From the NCBI GenBank assembly GCA_030761205.1, contig JAULJL010000025.1, positions 8,313,501-8,377,500 on the forward strand: a stretch of DNA of 64,000 bases. The letters are read 5' to 3'. Each line of letters opens with the position of its first letter. Within the stretch, counting starts at the first letter, position 1. Below are positions 11,964 to 25,797 of the stretch, one piece after another. Position numbers and translations under genes: made by a program. This DNA is from Fremontodendron californicum. Taxonomy: Eukaryota; Streptophyta; Magnoliopsida; Malvales; Malvaceae. The notes beneath the pieces are model-generated. The model saw only the letters and a program-made list of their open reading frames with translations, did not search any database and was not told the origin of the DNA.

Positions 11964-13330
11964 AATACCTCTTTAGGTATTCCGATGCCCTCTCTTCGAG
12001 AGAGAAACACATTTAGTTTTCGTGCATAGCCTATTTCGAAGAAATGTTTTTACTTAATTTGGCATAAAAACGTACTCTTTCGGTTTCCTAGACATTTGGC
12101 GAGAATTAGTTCTTAATGTTTGTCGGGTTGCCAGGGAGGTTAAGAAATTATTCAACCCACGTATTTATGAAATCATAAGGTATGGTTTTTGTTTTATTCG
12201 GAATTACATAACTATTATGTGAAAGAAGTATTTTCCAAGCTTTGTCAGGTTTGTCGGGGGGTGCTAAAATATTTTTTCGACACATGTCATTTATGTAATT
12301 TCACAAAGAAAATTCATGAAAAAGATTTTTAAAATGATGATGTGTGCATATTCTATGTTCATGCATATTTCATGATGAGGTCATTTGATAATTGATGTCT
12401 ACATTTGCTATCTTGATCATGATAATTCTATGTTCATGAATATTCCATGATGATGTCATTTTATTATTGATATTCATGTTGCTATCTTAATCATGATGTT
12501 TTGATGGATGTGAATATTCTATGATGATGTCATTTCATGATTGACGCCTATATGATTTTTTTTTTTTATATATACCATGTCATAATAAGATTTGCCATGT
12601 CATGCATGCCATGAATTCTTTTTCTATGTCATGTATGCCATGTCATGAATTCTTTTGCCAAGTTATAATAAGATTTACCATGTCATGAATTCTTTTGCCA
12701 TGTCATGATAATTATGCATATTTTTTTAACTTATATTTATATCTTAGTAATAATTTGCATATCCATGATCATTTTTAAATAATTTTAAATGCATGGAAAA
12801 TAATAATGGTTTTTAATAAAATAAGGTTGTTCTCGAGTTAAAATAATTCATGAGTTCCCTGCTGGGTCTGCCGGGGAGGATATCATCAATTATCATTAAC
12901 AACGGAATATCCTCTTTTTCTCAAAAAACGAGGGTGATTCGGGGAATTTCAAAATAAAGGAAAAATTATATGTTTTGCCAAGCCTGCCGGGAAATATAAA
13001 AAATTTTATGTTAATAAATTCTGGATCATTCTTAAAGAATATGATTGTTTTTAAAAGGGAATTATTTTTTAAATATCGAAGCTAAAATCGACTTTAATTG
13101 AGATTTCATGATAACACGTGATCAATAAGGTACCATTTTATACGAGCATTGTGGGGGTGCTAATCCTTCCCTGTGACGTAACTAACTCTCGAACCCGTTT
13201 TTGTTTTTCTCTGGTTCTAAGCGTAGAACTCGAAATTGGTTTTTCTTAAAATGTTTTAATTATTCTTAAAATATTTTATAAAAATATATTTTAATAGGTG
13301 ATTGATCACACCTAACCAAAAAAGATCAAT
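11964..13330 (+). mobile_element. Tat/Ogre-like LTR fragment, plus strand
   Basis: Non-coding. Its first 1.1 kb is an inverted copy of 13445-14273 (shared blocks: AATACCTCT.TAGGTATTC near the outer end, the 'tgccgggga' modules, CTCGAG plus AATAATTCATGAGTT). It ends near 13330 in a segment (AATGGCGACTCCATTTTC) that looks like the LTR end and primer-site region of Tat/Ogre gypsy elements, an assignment made by resemblance only. The left end is cut by the Sirevirus 3' LTR. Confidence 0.5.
12340..12720 (+). repeat. Degenerate tandem repeats (~85 bp and ~60 bp units)
   Basis: Three diverged units hold TTCTATGTTCATG...CCATGATGATGTCATT...ATCATGA (12345-12540). Then shorter units built on GCCATGTCATGAATTC follow (12585-12715). 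They are absent from the inverted partner copy, so they expanded after the two copies separated. Confidence 0.6.
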
Positions 13331-13444
13331 GGCGACTCCATTTTCTTTTCCGAGTTTGTTTTAAAACTCTCATTTTTATTTAGGGGAAGTTCAAATTAGT
13401 TTCTTTTTCCTCTTTCCCCCCTAATGTCACTTAACGGGTTTTTT

Positions 13445-16400
13445 CCGTTATGACAACAGTAATATTATTTCAAGAATGATTCGGAATTTATTACCACAAA
13501 ATTTTCTATATTCCTCGACAAACTCGAAAAAACATAGAATTTTCCTTCATTTTGAAATTATCCGGATCATTTTTCTTTTTCTATAAAAGGACGTTCCTTT
13601 GTTAATAATAATTGATGACGTCCTCCTCGGCAAACCCTGCAAAGAACTCATGAATTATTTTGACTCGAGAACATTGCCTCATTTTATTAAAGCGTCAATT
13701 TGTATATATATTTAAACTCATTTAAAATGAACATGAATATGCAAAATATTATTAAGATACAAACATAAGAAAAATTGACATAATCAAGAACATAATATGA
13801 ACTTCAATTATTAAGTATCATAAACAAAATATAACATGAGCAATAATCATTAAATAACATAATCATAATATGAATAACAATCAAAATTTGAAAATCTTTT
13901 TCATGTATTTTCTTTATGGAATTACATAAATGGTAAACGTCGAAAAATTTTATCGAACTCCTGGCAAACTCGGCAAAGCTTTAGAAAATAATTCTTTCAC
14001 CTAACACTTACATAATTGCGAATAAAATGAAAACCATACTTTACGATTTCATAAACACGTGCATTGGAGAATTTTCTAACCTTCTCGGCAAACCCGGCAA
14101 AGACTAAGAAATCATCCTTGCCAAAATGTTTATGTAACCGAAAAATCACGTTTTTGTGAAAGATTTTAAAACACTTTTTAGAAAAACATGAAATGCATTA
14201 AAAATGGACTATTATCGGGAATGTGTTTCTCCCTTGAGGAGAGGGCACCGAATACCTATAGAGGTATTCAAACACATTTGAAGAAACTTATATTGGACTA
14301 GGCAAAAAGTTTGGGCATGAGAATTTCTTAAACCAAAGGAGTACCAGAATACCATGGAGAAGATATCCGGATGCCCCGAGCCAAGTTTAGGCCAATTGAC
14401 TTGAAAATGAGAGACATCCGAACGCTATTGCCTAGACATCCCGAACACCCCTCGATTAGCCTCGACGTGACATTTTGAAAACCAAAGAAAGCTAAAAAAG
14501 ATGCAATTTTTTTTAAGGGAAATCAAGGTGGCTGAACCATACCTAATGCAAAACCCAAATTTTTTACTCGTTTTAGCTACCCAAAGCTATTTTTTCAAAA
14601 CCTTTCTTCTAAACCTTAAAAAAAAATATTGAACCCTCCCATATGGTTCGGCTAAAGGGTTTTAAACAGCCCCTAAAATAGTTTTTTATTTTATAAAATA
14701 TGCATGACTCATGTAGCCCACAATCTCCATATCCAACCTTCAAAACTTTAGTGTACCCAAGCATGGTGAAAAACAAGACCTTGGCCATGGATTATTGATT
14801 AATCCAAACCAAAATCCATTGGGAATCATTTTAAAAAAACATTTTCTTAAAGTAAGCAAAGTGGTTGGCTCAAAGTTGGCCTCATGGATGATTAATCCGG
14901 CTCAACTATCACTCAGAAAAAATCTAAGATCATTAAGCTCATAACACATTTTTTCAAAGAGAAGAAAAATATCAAACATCAAGCATGCACCACAATAGAC
15001 CATAGCTAAAGCATGCAAACAAGATAAACATAATATATAGTAAGAACAACAAGCTTGCACCACTTTCAAGAGGCCAAAAACCTAGAAGCATTTTTTTGAC
15101 AATTTTGAAACAAATTTCAAAAAGAGAAGAGAAGCTTTTTATAAAATATTTTGACAAAACTTTGAAGCTTGAAGAAAAGAAAAATAGAAAAGAAAGAAAA
15201 TGGAAAAGAAAAAAAAATAGAAACTACCTTAGTTTAGCTTTTCCTAGCAAACACCTCTATTTTCTCTCTTTTTTTTCTCTTCCTTTGCTGTATTTTTTTT
15301 TGGAAAATGGCTGAATGGGGCTGCCTCCTTAGCCCTTGGCCAAAAATCCCCTAATAGCTCTCTTAGGTTTTTTTCTTCCATTTTCTTCTAGCGTTCTCTA
15401 CACCCTTCTAGGTTCTTCCATTTTTAGCCACTTGTCCATCTCCTTATTCACCCACCAATGATATTCAAGCTTCATTAGATGACTCATGTACTACTCATGT
15501 GACTCATCCATTTATTTACTAAGTTGTCACTTAGCCTTCCAAGAGTATCCTCGACTCCTCCATTTTATTACCACTTTACCTTGTGGTTATTCCTACAATT
15601 TTCCTACAACCTTTTATTTATTTTTAACATCATCCCTCTTCCTCCCATCCATTTTCCTACATGGACTTTAACTTTGGGCCTTCCACCATATTCTTCTCTT
15701 GTTGGATTTTTATAGTTGGGCCTTCTACCATTTTTACAAAGTTAGGCTCTCATCTTATTACACAACTTTTTACTACTTGGATCTTTAAGTGTAGGCTTCC
15801 ATTATCCACCAAATTTACTATCACTTGGATAAAAAATTGGCTTCCAACTTCCACCAAATTTCCCATCATTTTTCTCATTAAAAAATTGGGTTTCCATATT
15901 CCATCAATTTTCCTACCACTTGGATATAAAAAATGAGCTTTCAATTTCCACCAAATTTTCATATCACTTAGATTAAAAAAATAGGCTTTCATCTTACACT
16001 AAGTTTCCATCAAAATTCCAAGTTGGGTTTCTAAAATCTCCAACAATTTTTACCATTAGGATTTTTAAATTGGGCTCCCAAAATTGTCTTGAATTTTCCA
16101 TCCAACTTTTTTTTCACCATTTTAGCCCAAATTTATTCCATTTAATTCATCCTTCCATTATTCAAACTTGACTTTTTAATTATCAAGATTACCTTTTCAC
16201 CATCCAATTTTCCTTTTAATCTTGATTTTTCCAAAGTTGACCTTTCCAATATTGACTTTGACTTTTGGTCAACTTTGACTTTTCCAATTTTGACTTTTCT
16301 CATGTTGACTTTTTCACCCCAAAGTGTCAAAATCGGATTTGCCCACCTTGCGGAACCCAAGTGTCAAGTCACTAAACCATGAAATTGAGGTAAATTTAGA

Positions 16401-16466
16401 AACTGGAATTTGTAGTAAAACGTACCTTGTTTAGGGATCCGGACAAAATTAGGTATATACAACCAT
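13445..16466 (-). mobile_element. Tat/Ogre-like LTR, minus strand
   Basis: The minus-strand partner of 11964-13330 and longer at its 5' side. 16220-16320 holds clustered TTGACTTTTGGTCAAC-type modules, familiar from Tat/Ogre LTRs. The minus-strand start TGTATATACCTAATTTTG at about 16466 is a likely LTR terminus, but no clear polypurine tract lies beside it. 15660-16110 is a strongly diverged tandem series (units with 'ccaccaaattt', 'cacttggat', 'ttgggc'). No coding capacity: open frames here are short and T- or A-rich. Confidence 0.45.
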
Positions 16467-16749
16467 AAAGCACACGAAAGGGAGGAAGCCAGAACACTTA
16501 CCTCCCAAATATGCAAAAGCGAGGCTGTGAATGCAAGTCTTTGGCATATGAAAGAGCTACAATGACCATTTCCTCAACATGATGATTGTCTTCAAAAGGT
16601 TCAAGCTACAAAGCTTACCTCTTGGCCAAAAAAAAAAGGACGAAGTATAAATGCTAATCTCAAAGAGACAAAGACATAAAAAGTAAGCTCAAGCTTAGCT
16701 TCACATGTCAAGCACTCCAATGACGATGTCGACAACAACTAAAATTTGA

Positions 16750-17092
16750 AGAGTGCAAACGTGCACTTATTGAGCAAAAAGTACATAGTCGCAAGCCCTT
16801 CATTCAAAGTCGATTGACAAAACATGAAGCGAGAAAATGTGCACTCCTTGAACAAAAAAGACATAGTTGCAAGCCCTTCATCCAAAGTTGATCGATAAAA
16901 CATGAAGCAAGCAAGCACACATTCCTTGAAAAAAAAAAGAGGACGTAATACAAGCCCTTCATCCAAAGATGATCGACAAAACATGTAGAGAGCAAACACA
17001 CACTCCTTGAACAAAAAATACGTAGTCACAAGCCCTTCATCTGACATCAATCGACAAATCATGAAGCAATCACAGGCGCACCTCCAAACCAA
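16750..17092 (-). repeat. Tandem repeat, four units of 78-81 bp
   Basis: The anchor CAAGCCCTTCAT recurs at 16792, 16870, 16951 and 17029, with CGACAAAACATGAAG and CACTCCTTGAACAAAAAA at fixed offsets. Unit length is always a multiple of three (78, 81, 78), so the minus strand stays open for 117 codons with a repeated F-x-E-C...DEGL pattern. This is more likely a satellite-like part of the neighbouring Tat/Ogre element than a gene. Confidence 0.7.
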
Positions 17093-17428
17093 AAGGAGAG
17101 CAATTGCTAAAATCCCTCATCGCACAAAAGGCGCACGCCTCACACACGACAAACACCAAGCCATTCGACAAGAATAATCTAAACGATTTCCATTTTCGAT
17201 CAAGGGGGGTTGATTTTTAGGGATGGCCTCAACCAACACCCAACTAGACTAAACCTGGCCTAGCAGGCTGTGCCTAAGCCATGCCCATTTTTTCTAGAAC
17301 CGTCAATCTCATGGCTTAATCAGCACAAGTTCCACGACACACTAAAAGGAGCTATCAGATGGGGAAAATTGGAACTATCTCCACCGTCCCTTTGGCTTTA
17401 TATATAGCCTCACTATTCACTTGATGGA

Positions 17429-18942
17429 TGATAACTCTAGAAAATATAGTTATTTTGCCACCTTTTATGCATTTAAATCGGCTAAGTCCTTGATGCTTTT
17501 ATTTGGATTTGATTAGTTTTAGATTAATTATATTTATCCATTTCATGTTTAAAATAGTTATTTAGTTAGTATTTATGTGTTTTTATAGGTCTAAAGTGAG
17601 AAGGAGCTTCAAGGTGCGAAACGACGAAAAATGGCGCAAAGCAACGTGTAGGCAGATTCGACCTCCGGAGCTTGTTTCTAGGAAAACATGATCTTAAAGT
17701 CTTCATTTGAGAAAACTTTCTTCTTTATTTTTGAATCTGACTTCCATATCTTTCCAACGGTAGTTTACTCGTCAAAATCAGACGAGATTTGCCTATCCAA
17801 ATCAGCTGAAGAAGTGTAAAAAAATGAAGGAACCAGCAGGCGGCCAACCAGGGAGGTCGGTGCTGCGACGCCACTGGCTGGAGAGACAGAATGGTGGGCG
17901 CCGAGGCACCGAATCGTAGAAGAAAAAAATAAAAATCCTGATACTTACCTATTTGCTTGCACGCGAAGTTTCTGTCTCTTGGGGTCTTAGACACTTTAAA
18001 TAGGACTCTTTTAGGCTAAAACAAGGGGGATTTGAGTTCTAAAAACCTAATTCTCTTGAGAGGAGAGTAGCCACCAAAAGCTTTCAAGGAGATAAGAAGA
18101 TTTGTGAAGATTGAGGACTCAAGACTTGACACCTCTTAGTTTTTTCTATTCTCTTTTATCTTCTTTATTTTTCTTGTATTGATAATGATGGTGAAACTCC
18201 TTGGATATTTGTTTTCTTTAATTATTATGAACTAAATTTATCTTTCTAGGATTGCAATGGACTCAACATATAGTTTGAATTTATTTTCTCTCTAGCTTGA
18301 TTTAATGGTTTTTGAGTTGTTTGTTCAATCTTGTTCTTAATGCTTCTAGTTGACTGGCCACCAATTAGATTGATTTGGTAACCTAAATACAACTTGGAAA
18401 AAGGAGTTTAATGTTAGACATGGATTTAATGACACATGTTTCATATTCATTTATTATGATGAATTGATCTGCATGTAGGGTAGGAATATACTTACGTGTC
18501 ATGTGTAACCATTGTTAGAGCCTAAGCTTAATGAGTTTCTCTTCAATTCAATTATCATAGGAATATAGTTAATTAGTTAAGAGAGATATTTTTATAAGAC
18601 CATCGAAAGATTCTTATAAATAGATTAGAACTCTAGGTTAACAACTCAAGATCATTAATCAAGTTAAGAGGGTAAGAGAGGTTCAAGCGAAGTGTTGAGG
18701 GAAATTGTAATCTTAGGCTTTTCTCATTTAATTTAATCCATCTTTTTAATTTACTTGCTTTTATTATTAGTTTCTTTTAATTAGTTTGATTATCATCTTT
18801 AACTATTTGTTTAGATAAGATTAGGTTGTTTTAATTTTAATACTTAGCAAATCTAGTGACAATTTCTCGTGGGTTCGACTCTTTACTTTAAACTATATTA
18901 CTTGTTACGATACGTGCACTTGCGTGGTGAAAATCGACAACA
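17429..18942 (+). mobile_element. Solo LTR with perfect target duplication (Athila-related)
   Basis: Starts TGATAACTCTAG and ends CGACAACA. The 5 bp on each side are identical: ATGGA at 17424-17428 and at 18943-18947. There is no internal region, so this is the product of recombination between two LTRs. The block near 17650-17790 ('gacctccggagcttgtt', 'ttgaatctgactt', 'cctttccaacgatagttta' with changes) matches the Athila LTRs at 37337 and 45915, so it is a sister family. Open frames inside are not genes. Confidence 0.88.
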
Positions 18943-21900
18943 ATGGACAAGACATTTCTCCCTACACACTCTCTCTAGATGTTAAGCCCTCTACACCTCT
19001 CTCTTTAGATTTTTCCTTACCATTATTTTATTTTCTGCAAAGTCTATATTTATCTTTAATATCTTCATTGCCTCCTACATAGAGTTGACTTAAGCATCTA
19101 AGCACGGGCCAAAGGAACACCTCTGGGGCCCTTTAGTCTCTCATTCCTCTTGTAGAAAAGACTCGCCAAGGAGGACTACTCCCGCACCTGATGTGCACAC
19201 CACTATCATTCTCTTCACTGCCGCCCACTTGGTCTAAGCCCGACACCTTCATCTCGAGAGCTATTGTCATCCGTGAACACCCTCATTCATGTCCTCAACA
19301 CTAACCACCCATGATCACCCATTTTTACCACACAAAAGCACAAATTTAGTCAAACACATAGAAGCAAAACCAAACAACCAAGAAAACCAAATCAAATACC
19401 AAAATTCAAACCCATTTACGCCATTTCTTCCTCCTTTTCTTCCAAAAAATCATACACATACAAAAGCACAAAAAAATACACAAACCCATTAGCTAAAAAG
19501 AAATTCAAATTTTCAAAAAGATTTTTGGAGCTCATTTCCAATCAAAACCAAACCTCATATCCCAATTTCCAACCAAAACCTCTTTTTCATCCTAATTTCT
19601 AACAACGCCCATGATATCTTAACTCCATTTTAATTGAAACCACACATCCACTAAAACCTAAAAGATTTGAAAACCTAATTCCCTAAAAAATACTTGCAAA
19701 AAAAACAAAGAGAGATCACGAGGTGGGAAAGAGGAGTTGCGAGGCATCGAGAGATGAGGAAAATATGGTGGTTAAGAGAAAAGGCACTCAGTGAAAAATT
19801 ACTATTAGTCACATGCAATCACATGAGGTTTCATTAATTTTTGGTGAAATAACAAAAATTTAAAGTTGAAGGGTTCAATTGATGCAAATAAAAGAATAAA
19901 AATTAAAATGACACATTTTACAAAATTTAAAAATCAAATTTATCACTAAGCTATAAAAAAATTATACAACTTAATTTCTTTTCGTGGTCCATTATAGTGA
20001 AGGCATTGGCATAGCATTTATAATGACAGAAATGATTTCCTTTTCTAGAAAAAAGATATGTTAATTAATATATTATCATGAGTAATAACTATTATTATTA
20101 TGTTTATTAAATTTATGTACTACAAAATTCTTTCATGCACTTAAACTCAGTTGAACAATTTTCATTTTCAAAATTATGCTCAGATGAATATATAACGGCC
20201 TGAGTAATTAGTTTTTCTAATTTCTTGTACATAGGTTGGAATTAATATTAGTTGTTATAAGCTTAAAGCCCCTAAATTATTTTGTTCTCGCGTCGTATAC
20301 TTGGAATTCAATTTATTTTTTCTTTTGCGAGGGATTAGAGAATGTTAATTGTTGGGACTATATGTCATCATAAAGCATAGACACATATCACAAAGTAAAA
20401 TATAAAAAAGAATTTGGGATAACATTCAAATTTATCTCTCTTTTTATGATAATGGATCATATTTATCACTCATCTTTGATCATTATACTTTTTAATTGGC
20501 TAAAATAATAATAATAACTCCTAAATTTTATCTCTCTATCTAGATAAACCCTTATACTTTAACCTTAATTTGCATCTAAATAAGTTCTTAACTTTTAATT
20601 TGTACCTAAATAAGCCCTTAACCTTTAATTATATAAATATACATAATATAATAAGGTACATGTTTATATGGCAAATTTTGCTTACATTGATGCTTACATG
20701 GACATCTTCTTTTAATGACACATAAGATAAGCCTAATATTAATATATATTATATTCAAAATTTTCAAAAAATATTTATCCAAAATTTTCAATTTTTATAT
20801 TTAAAAATCTTATCTATTCACTTAACTTTTTTTTTAATTACCTTTATAAATTTTCTTATAATGGGTTACATTTTAATTTTTTAAAATTCAAACACACAAA
20901 CATCTTACTTATTATATTCTTTTTAAATTCAAAAGATATTTATCTTAAGATAAATTAAATTTTTGGAGCTGATTGAAATATTCAATATAGATTAATTATA
21001 TTTATCAAAAGATAAATTAATTTTAATTCTTTTCTAAAATAATTATCCTTTATGCTCATTCAAATTTAAATAGCTATTCAAAAATGAAATTCTTGATGAG
21101 GAAAGAGATTCGAAATAAAGGTAAGATAAACAATTTGATTTTGAAAAGAAAAAACCAAGTGCATAATTAAATAATATTTAAATTATGTTATTTATCAAAT
21201 AATTCTATGTAACAAATTTTTTAAATTTAATATCAAAATCTATTGAAGATTAAATTTTGGAATTCAAACATATTAAAATCATAATTTATCTATCTATAAA
21301 CATGTAGAATAAATTTTTATGGGATGAAATCAGAATCCAAGATTGAAAATAAAGAGCTCAAAAAGTGAGAGAATTGCCTCCAAGCCAAGGTTATTTTATT
21401 AGTTATGATTAGAAGTTGAAAAAGACAAGGGTTTTTTTTTTTTAATTTTATTTTGACAAGAATTGATAGAAGTTAGAAAGAAAAAGAGGAAGCTACATTA
21501 TACTCTTGAACAAGTAAGCACATTTTCTACCTTTATTACTCTAATAGAAATGGTTTATGATCGAATTAAGAAAAAGAAAATAAATTTTAATCTCACTTGA
21601 ACAAGATTTCATTGTTGTTGCTTGCCACATCAAGAGTTCTAAGAATTTATATGATGGCCGACTTTGAGTTAATGACAATTATTGACTAAAAAGCATGCAT
21701 AATAGGAGTTTGGCCTTGCATCTCTATGAAAAAAGATAAGTCGTCGGAATGGAAGAAAAACAATGAAATAAATGTAAATGTTTCATTGTGTCTTCATTGT
21801 TCAACTTCATGAAAAAAATAAATGCTTTCTTTCCAATTTCCATCAACCCAATTTTAGGAGAGAAAAGCAAAATACCTTTTGAAATTGTTGAAACATTTTG

Positions 21901-22600
21901 CTCTGGCCCAATATGATTACTTTTTGAATTTTTTTTGAATGATATTATTCTTTTGATTTTCAATAAAAATATTATTATTTATTAAAAATAAAAAAATTGA
22001 AGAATGTAACCAATTATTTAACATATTTATATCTTTCCCTTAATTACTCAAGTTTTATAAAATTATAATAAAATTTAGTCTTTCTATCATAGTAATTTTT
22101 TTATTTATTAAAAATATAAAAATATCATGTCAACATATAGTACGTAAGCATAATTTGAGTTCGACGATTTATTTATTTTCATTAATTCTCTGTAAAAGTA
22201 ATTAAAGAGTATTTTTTTTTTGGTATTAAATGAATAGATGAATAACAAAATTTATTATTGAAAGCAATATAATTAAATAGATATGTAATTTTCTCAAAAA
22301 ATATCATGGTCGCACAAAGTTATCAATTTAATTGCGAAAGATTCAAATTAAGTAATAAAACTACTATTTAACCTAAATATGATTCAAATTATTTTGATTT
22401 ATTTATTAATGAAAATTTTAACATAAAATTATGTACGTTTTGTGTAATTGATAAAAGTCTAAAGAGAAAATAAAAATGAAACAAATTATACGTAATCAAT
22501 TTGTATCTTACAATATTACTTTAAAGATTAATATATTGATATTTATATCTTAACATTTGTAATTGCATGATTATATTAGCAAACAAAAAATACATATATA
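18943..22600. other. AT-rich intergenic DNA, no gene recognised
   Basis: No reading frame of convincing length or composition. 19150-19800 is less AT-rich and holds short open frames (one of 67 codons at 19289) without a recognisable product. Around 20500-20650 there are several copies of 'aaataagcccttaacctttaatt'-like text, and a related stretch lies at 22706-22740, just beyond the Helitron end. Confidence 0.5.
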
Positions 22601-22677
22601 TTTCTTTTTTAATATAATATAAAATTAATATGAAATAATAAAAAATAATTTAAAATTATGAATATAATAAAAAAATT

Positions 22678-22705
22678 CCGTGTATTGCACGGGTTAAACA
22701 ACTAG
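22678..22705 (+). mobile_element. Helitron 3' terminus
   Basis: A hairpin CCGTG-TATTG-CACGG (22678-22692) is followed after 9 bases by CTAG at 22702-22705 and then T. A short GC stem about 10 bp before a CTRR end, inserted before T, is the hallmark of Helitron 3' ends, and 'GCACGGGTTAAACAACTAGT' is close to plant consensus ends. The 5' TC end could not be located by eye in the AT-rich DNA to the left, so the length is unknown. No Rep/helicase is visible; it is probably non-autonomous. Confidence 0.7.
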
Positions 22706-25490
22706 TTTGTACATAAATAAGCCTTAAAATAAATCAATCTTTTACTAGAAACAAGGATTTATTTTGAATACAAATCAAAAGATAATAGCTTATTTGGATA
22801 TAATAAAAGTATAAAGAGATTTACTTAAAAAGTGAATTAATTCAAGAGTTTTTTTAACATTTTAATATTTTTAATTTAATTAAAAAAAAATAAAAAGCAA
22901 AGGTGTTCACGAGTTGGGCTTAAGTTTTAGAAGTATCAATTGGATTTGTCTTAGCCCAATACTACTTATGAACACCTCTAATAAATAATGTAATTGTAAA
23001 ATTTATTAAGAGAATATTTTGTAAAATATTGTAATTTGTAACTATTTGAAGCAAATTAATATATACATTAGTAAAGTTGTATCTATTTAGAAATATTGAT
23101 AAATTTATTCATCGTCCTAATTTTTTTTAAATTTGGACTTTATCCCATTTTTTTTTTTTAACATGATTCATGATTGATTGTAAAAAGATCAAGTTCAACA
23201 TTGGTGAAAAAACATCCACAAAGATATGCGATAAACTTTTATATAGCTTGCAAAAGAAAATAAAAATGAGAGATTTCAGGATAATTAGATTCAATTAAAT
23301 TCGTATATTTTTGTGCATTTTTTTTACCATAGATGAGAATTTTCATATATAAAGTCAAAAACTATATAAAATATTTAGGTTAAATGAAATTCTATTTTTT
23401 TTCATGAAAAACTAAAGATAGATTAATTCTATTTACTTCATTTCATATAAACATTTCTATCAAAGTACCAAAATGATCTATTATACCCCATCACCTTTTT
23501 TCTTAATTTTGAATAGCCTATTATTTTTGAAAAATTATCTAAAAGAGATTTTTTTTTTAGGATAAAGCTGAAAATATCTAAAATGGTGATTGTTTTTGTA
23601 CATTTAATTGTTCTTAAACTTTAATATAATATTTTATTTATTTATTTTCTCTCATATATTTGCATATTTGATATATCTAAAAATTGTTTAAAATAATATA
23701 TTAAATGACGTCATACTATTAATTAATGAGTTACAAGTCTACAATCATACTAATAATTATACTACTAATTTTATATAAAAAAATGAAATAAATCAAAAAA
23801 TAAAAAACTCAATTAGTATAAGATCCAAAACATGATACTTATATTACTCTGCTTTTCTTTCATGTCCCGAGTTAATTAGTATTCATACTCTCTATTCTTT
23901 CAAAATTCACAAATTTCTTTCTTAAGTAATTATTTTTTCTTTAATCATAACTTAATTTATTAATAAGATCGTGATATTATCTTATATATCTCATATCATA
24001 TTCATTCGCGTGTCTTATAATTGTATTGTGTTTAAAATTATTATATCTACATATCATTATGTCATCTCATTTTCATTCGTCATTACTATTTAATATTTAC
24101 GACTCAAATTATAAATTATAAATTATTAAAAATTTAAATTTATATTATATATATCAAGTAATTTGTAATCATGATTTCTTAGAAATTTTAATTTTAAGTT
24201 AAGATTATATCACTAAGACAATAATTGAGCAATTAACTAATAGTAGTATTTCTTTTTAACATTGTCTTATCACTTCTTAAACTGTTTTTTCTTCAAATAT
24301 AATCATTTACCCATTTTTATTTAATTATTAATGTGTACAATTATATTCATATGTATACATAATATAAATCATAATGTATTTACATGTTGAATATTAGAGT
24401 TCATCGAATCAATTGTTTTAAATATCAATACGATAATTTATCATATTTTCTATAATCAATTATTTAACTAATTGATTTTATATAACAAATTAATTTTATA
24501 ATTTTTTTGGTGCTAACAAATATTGATATTAATATTTAAATATAATCAAAATATGTCATATTATATACAAAAACTTAGTTAAAAAACAGTAATAATTTAT
24601 TTTTGAATTTGAATATTTAAATTACGTAAAAATAAAAATAATTACATCTAATATAAAATAAAAAATAACGTAAAACCTGCACAACTCGACTAATCCGAAT
24701 TCGAAATGATTCGAACTTGAAAGAGTTCGAACTCGAAATAACTTGAATCTAAAAAAACTCGAATTTAATATAACCCGAACCCAAAATGATATGAACCTGA
24801 AAAGATTTAAGGTGGTATGTACCGGTTTTAAAATAAAAAAAAATGCTACCAGTATCGTACCATTTCGATTTTTGTATAGGTTCGTATCTGTTAGTACAAG
24901 ATTTTGATTTTTTCTAAAAAAAATTTCACTTATTTAATTTTTTAAACAAATTTCTTATATATTTTTTTGTCTTGGTCTTTTTTTTTTTTTTTTTCATAAT
25001 TACATTTAAAAATAAAAATATGTTCATTAAATTAAATTATTGAACTTAATTAATAAAAATTTATTATATTTTTAAAAATATTTGTATATTTATTTGATGT
25101 TTAAAAGTTTTGGATATTAAATATTTATAATTTTAAAATTTATATTTATATATAAATATAAATATATATGTATCTAATATATATTTACATGTGTATATAA
25201 TATATATTTTATTAAAAAATTTAAAATAAATTATATATATGAAATTTTTTTTTTAAAAATTTGATAAATTTAAAGTAATAATACTAATACCATAACATCC
25301 ACATGATACTTATTACTTTAATTTAAACCAAATAAAATTCAAACACGAAATGATTTAACTCGATCTGGTACAAACTCGCCCATTTACAACCTACTGATAA
25401 GTTATTTGTTCGGCATTGTTAATTTTTTTATTTTTAGAGACAACCTGCAATCTTCTTTACTTTTGATCTGACCACCCAAACCCTCCTTAC
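22706..25490. other. Very AT-rich intergenic DNA
   Basis: No gene. 24670-24810 is a degenerate series of ~17-bp units around 'aactcgaat..gaaatga', echoed at 25330-25380. 24815-24900 holds GGTACCGGT/ATCGTACC-like text. Long A/T homopolymers are common. Confidence 0.55.

Positions 25491-25576
<86 letters not shown>
25490..25576. repeat. (CT)n(TA)n compound microsatellite before the GYF gene
   Basis: An uninterrupted CT run (about 25494-25526) leads into a TA run (about 25527-25575), some 220 bp upstream of the start codon. CT tracts near plant transcription starts are common core-promoter or 5' UTR features, and the TA run could supply TATA-like sequence. The transcription start itself cannot be read from sequence alone. 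Confidence 0.75.
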
Positions 25577-25577
<1 letters not shown>

Positions 25578-25797
25578 TTCATACTCGGGCAAATCACAGC
25601 CCTCTCATCCTCTCTCGACAGATTACCTCTTTCAAACGTTTCCTTCGATCTCCCAAAATCCCAATGTTTCATAAAATCTCCATCTCCCTATTTTGAGCTT
25701 TGTATAAATCACTCTCCCTCTACTCTCTCGTATCCTGATCTTCACCCTCTCTTTCTTTGACACTCTTTATTTGTATCTACGACTTCCCGACCGTCCG

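Noticed and set aside
15096..15992. Several 60-90 codon frames in T/A-rich DNA
   Set aside because: Low-complexity LTR sequence with biased composition on both strands; no start context or domain.
16750..17092. CRISPR-like spaced repeats
   Set aside because: Contiguous 78-81 bp tandem units in plant DNA, no unique spacers.
20440..22950. A larger inverted-repeat element around the Helitron end
   Set aside because: Similar 'aaataagccctt' texts occur on both sides, but they are short, AT-rich and diverged; by eye not distinguishable from common intergenic repeats.
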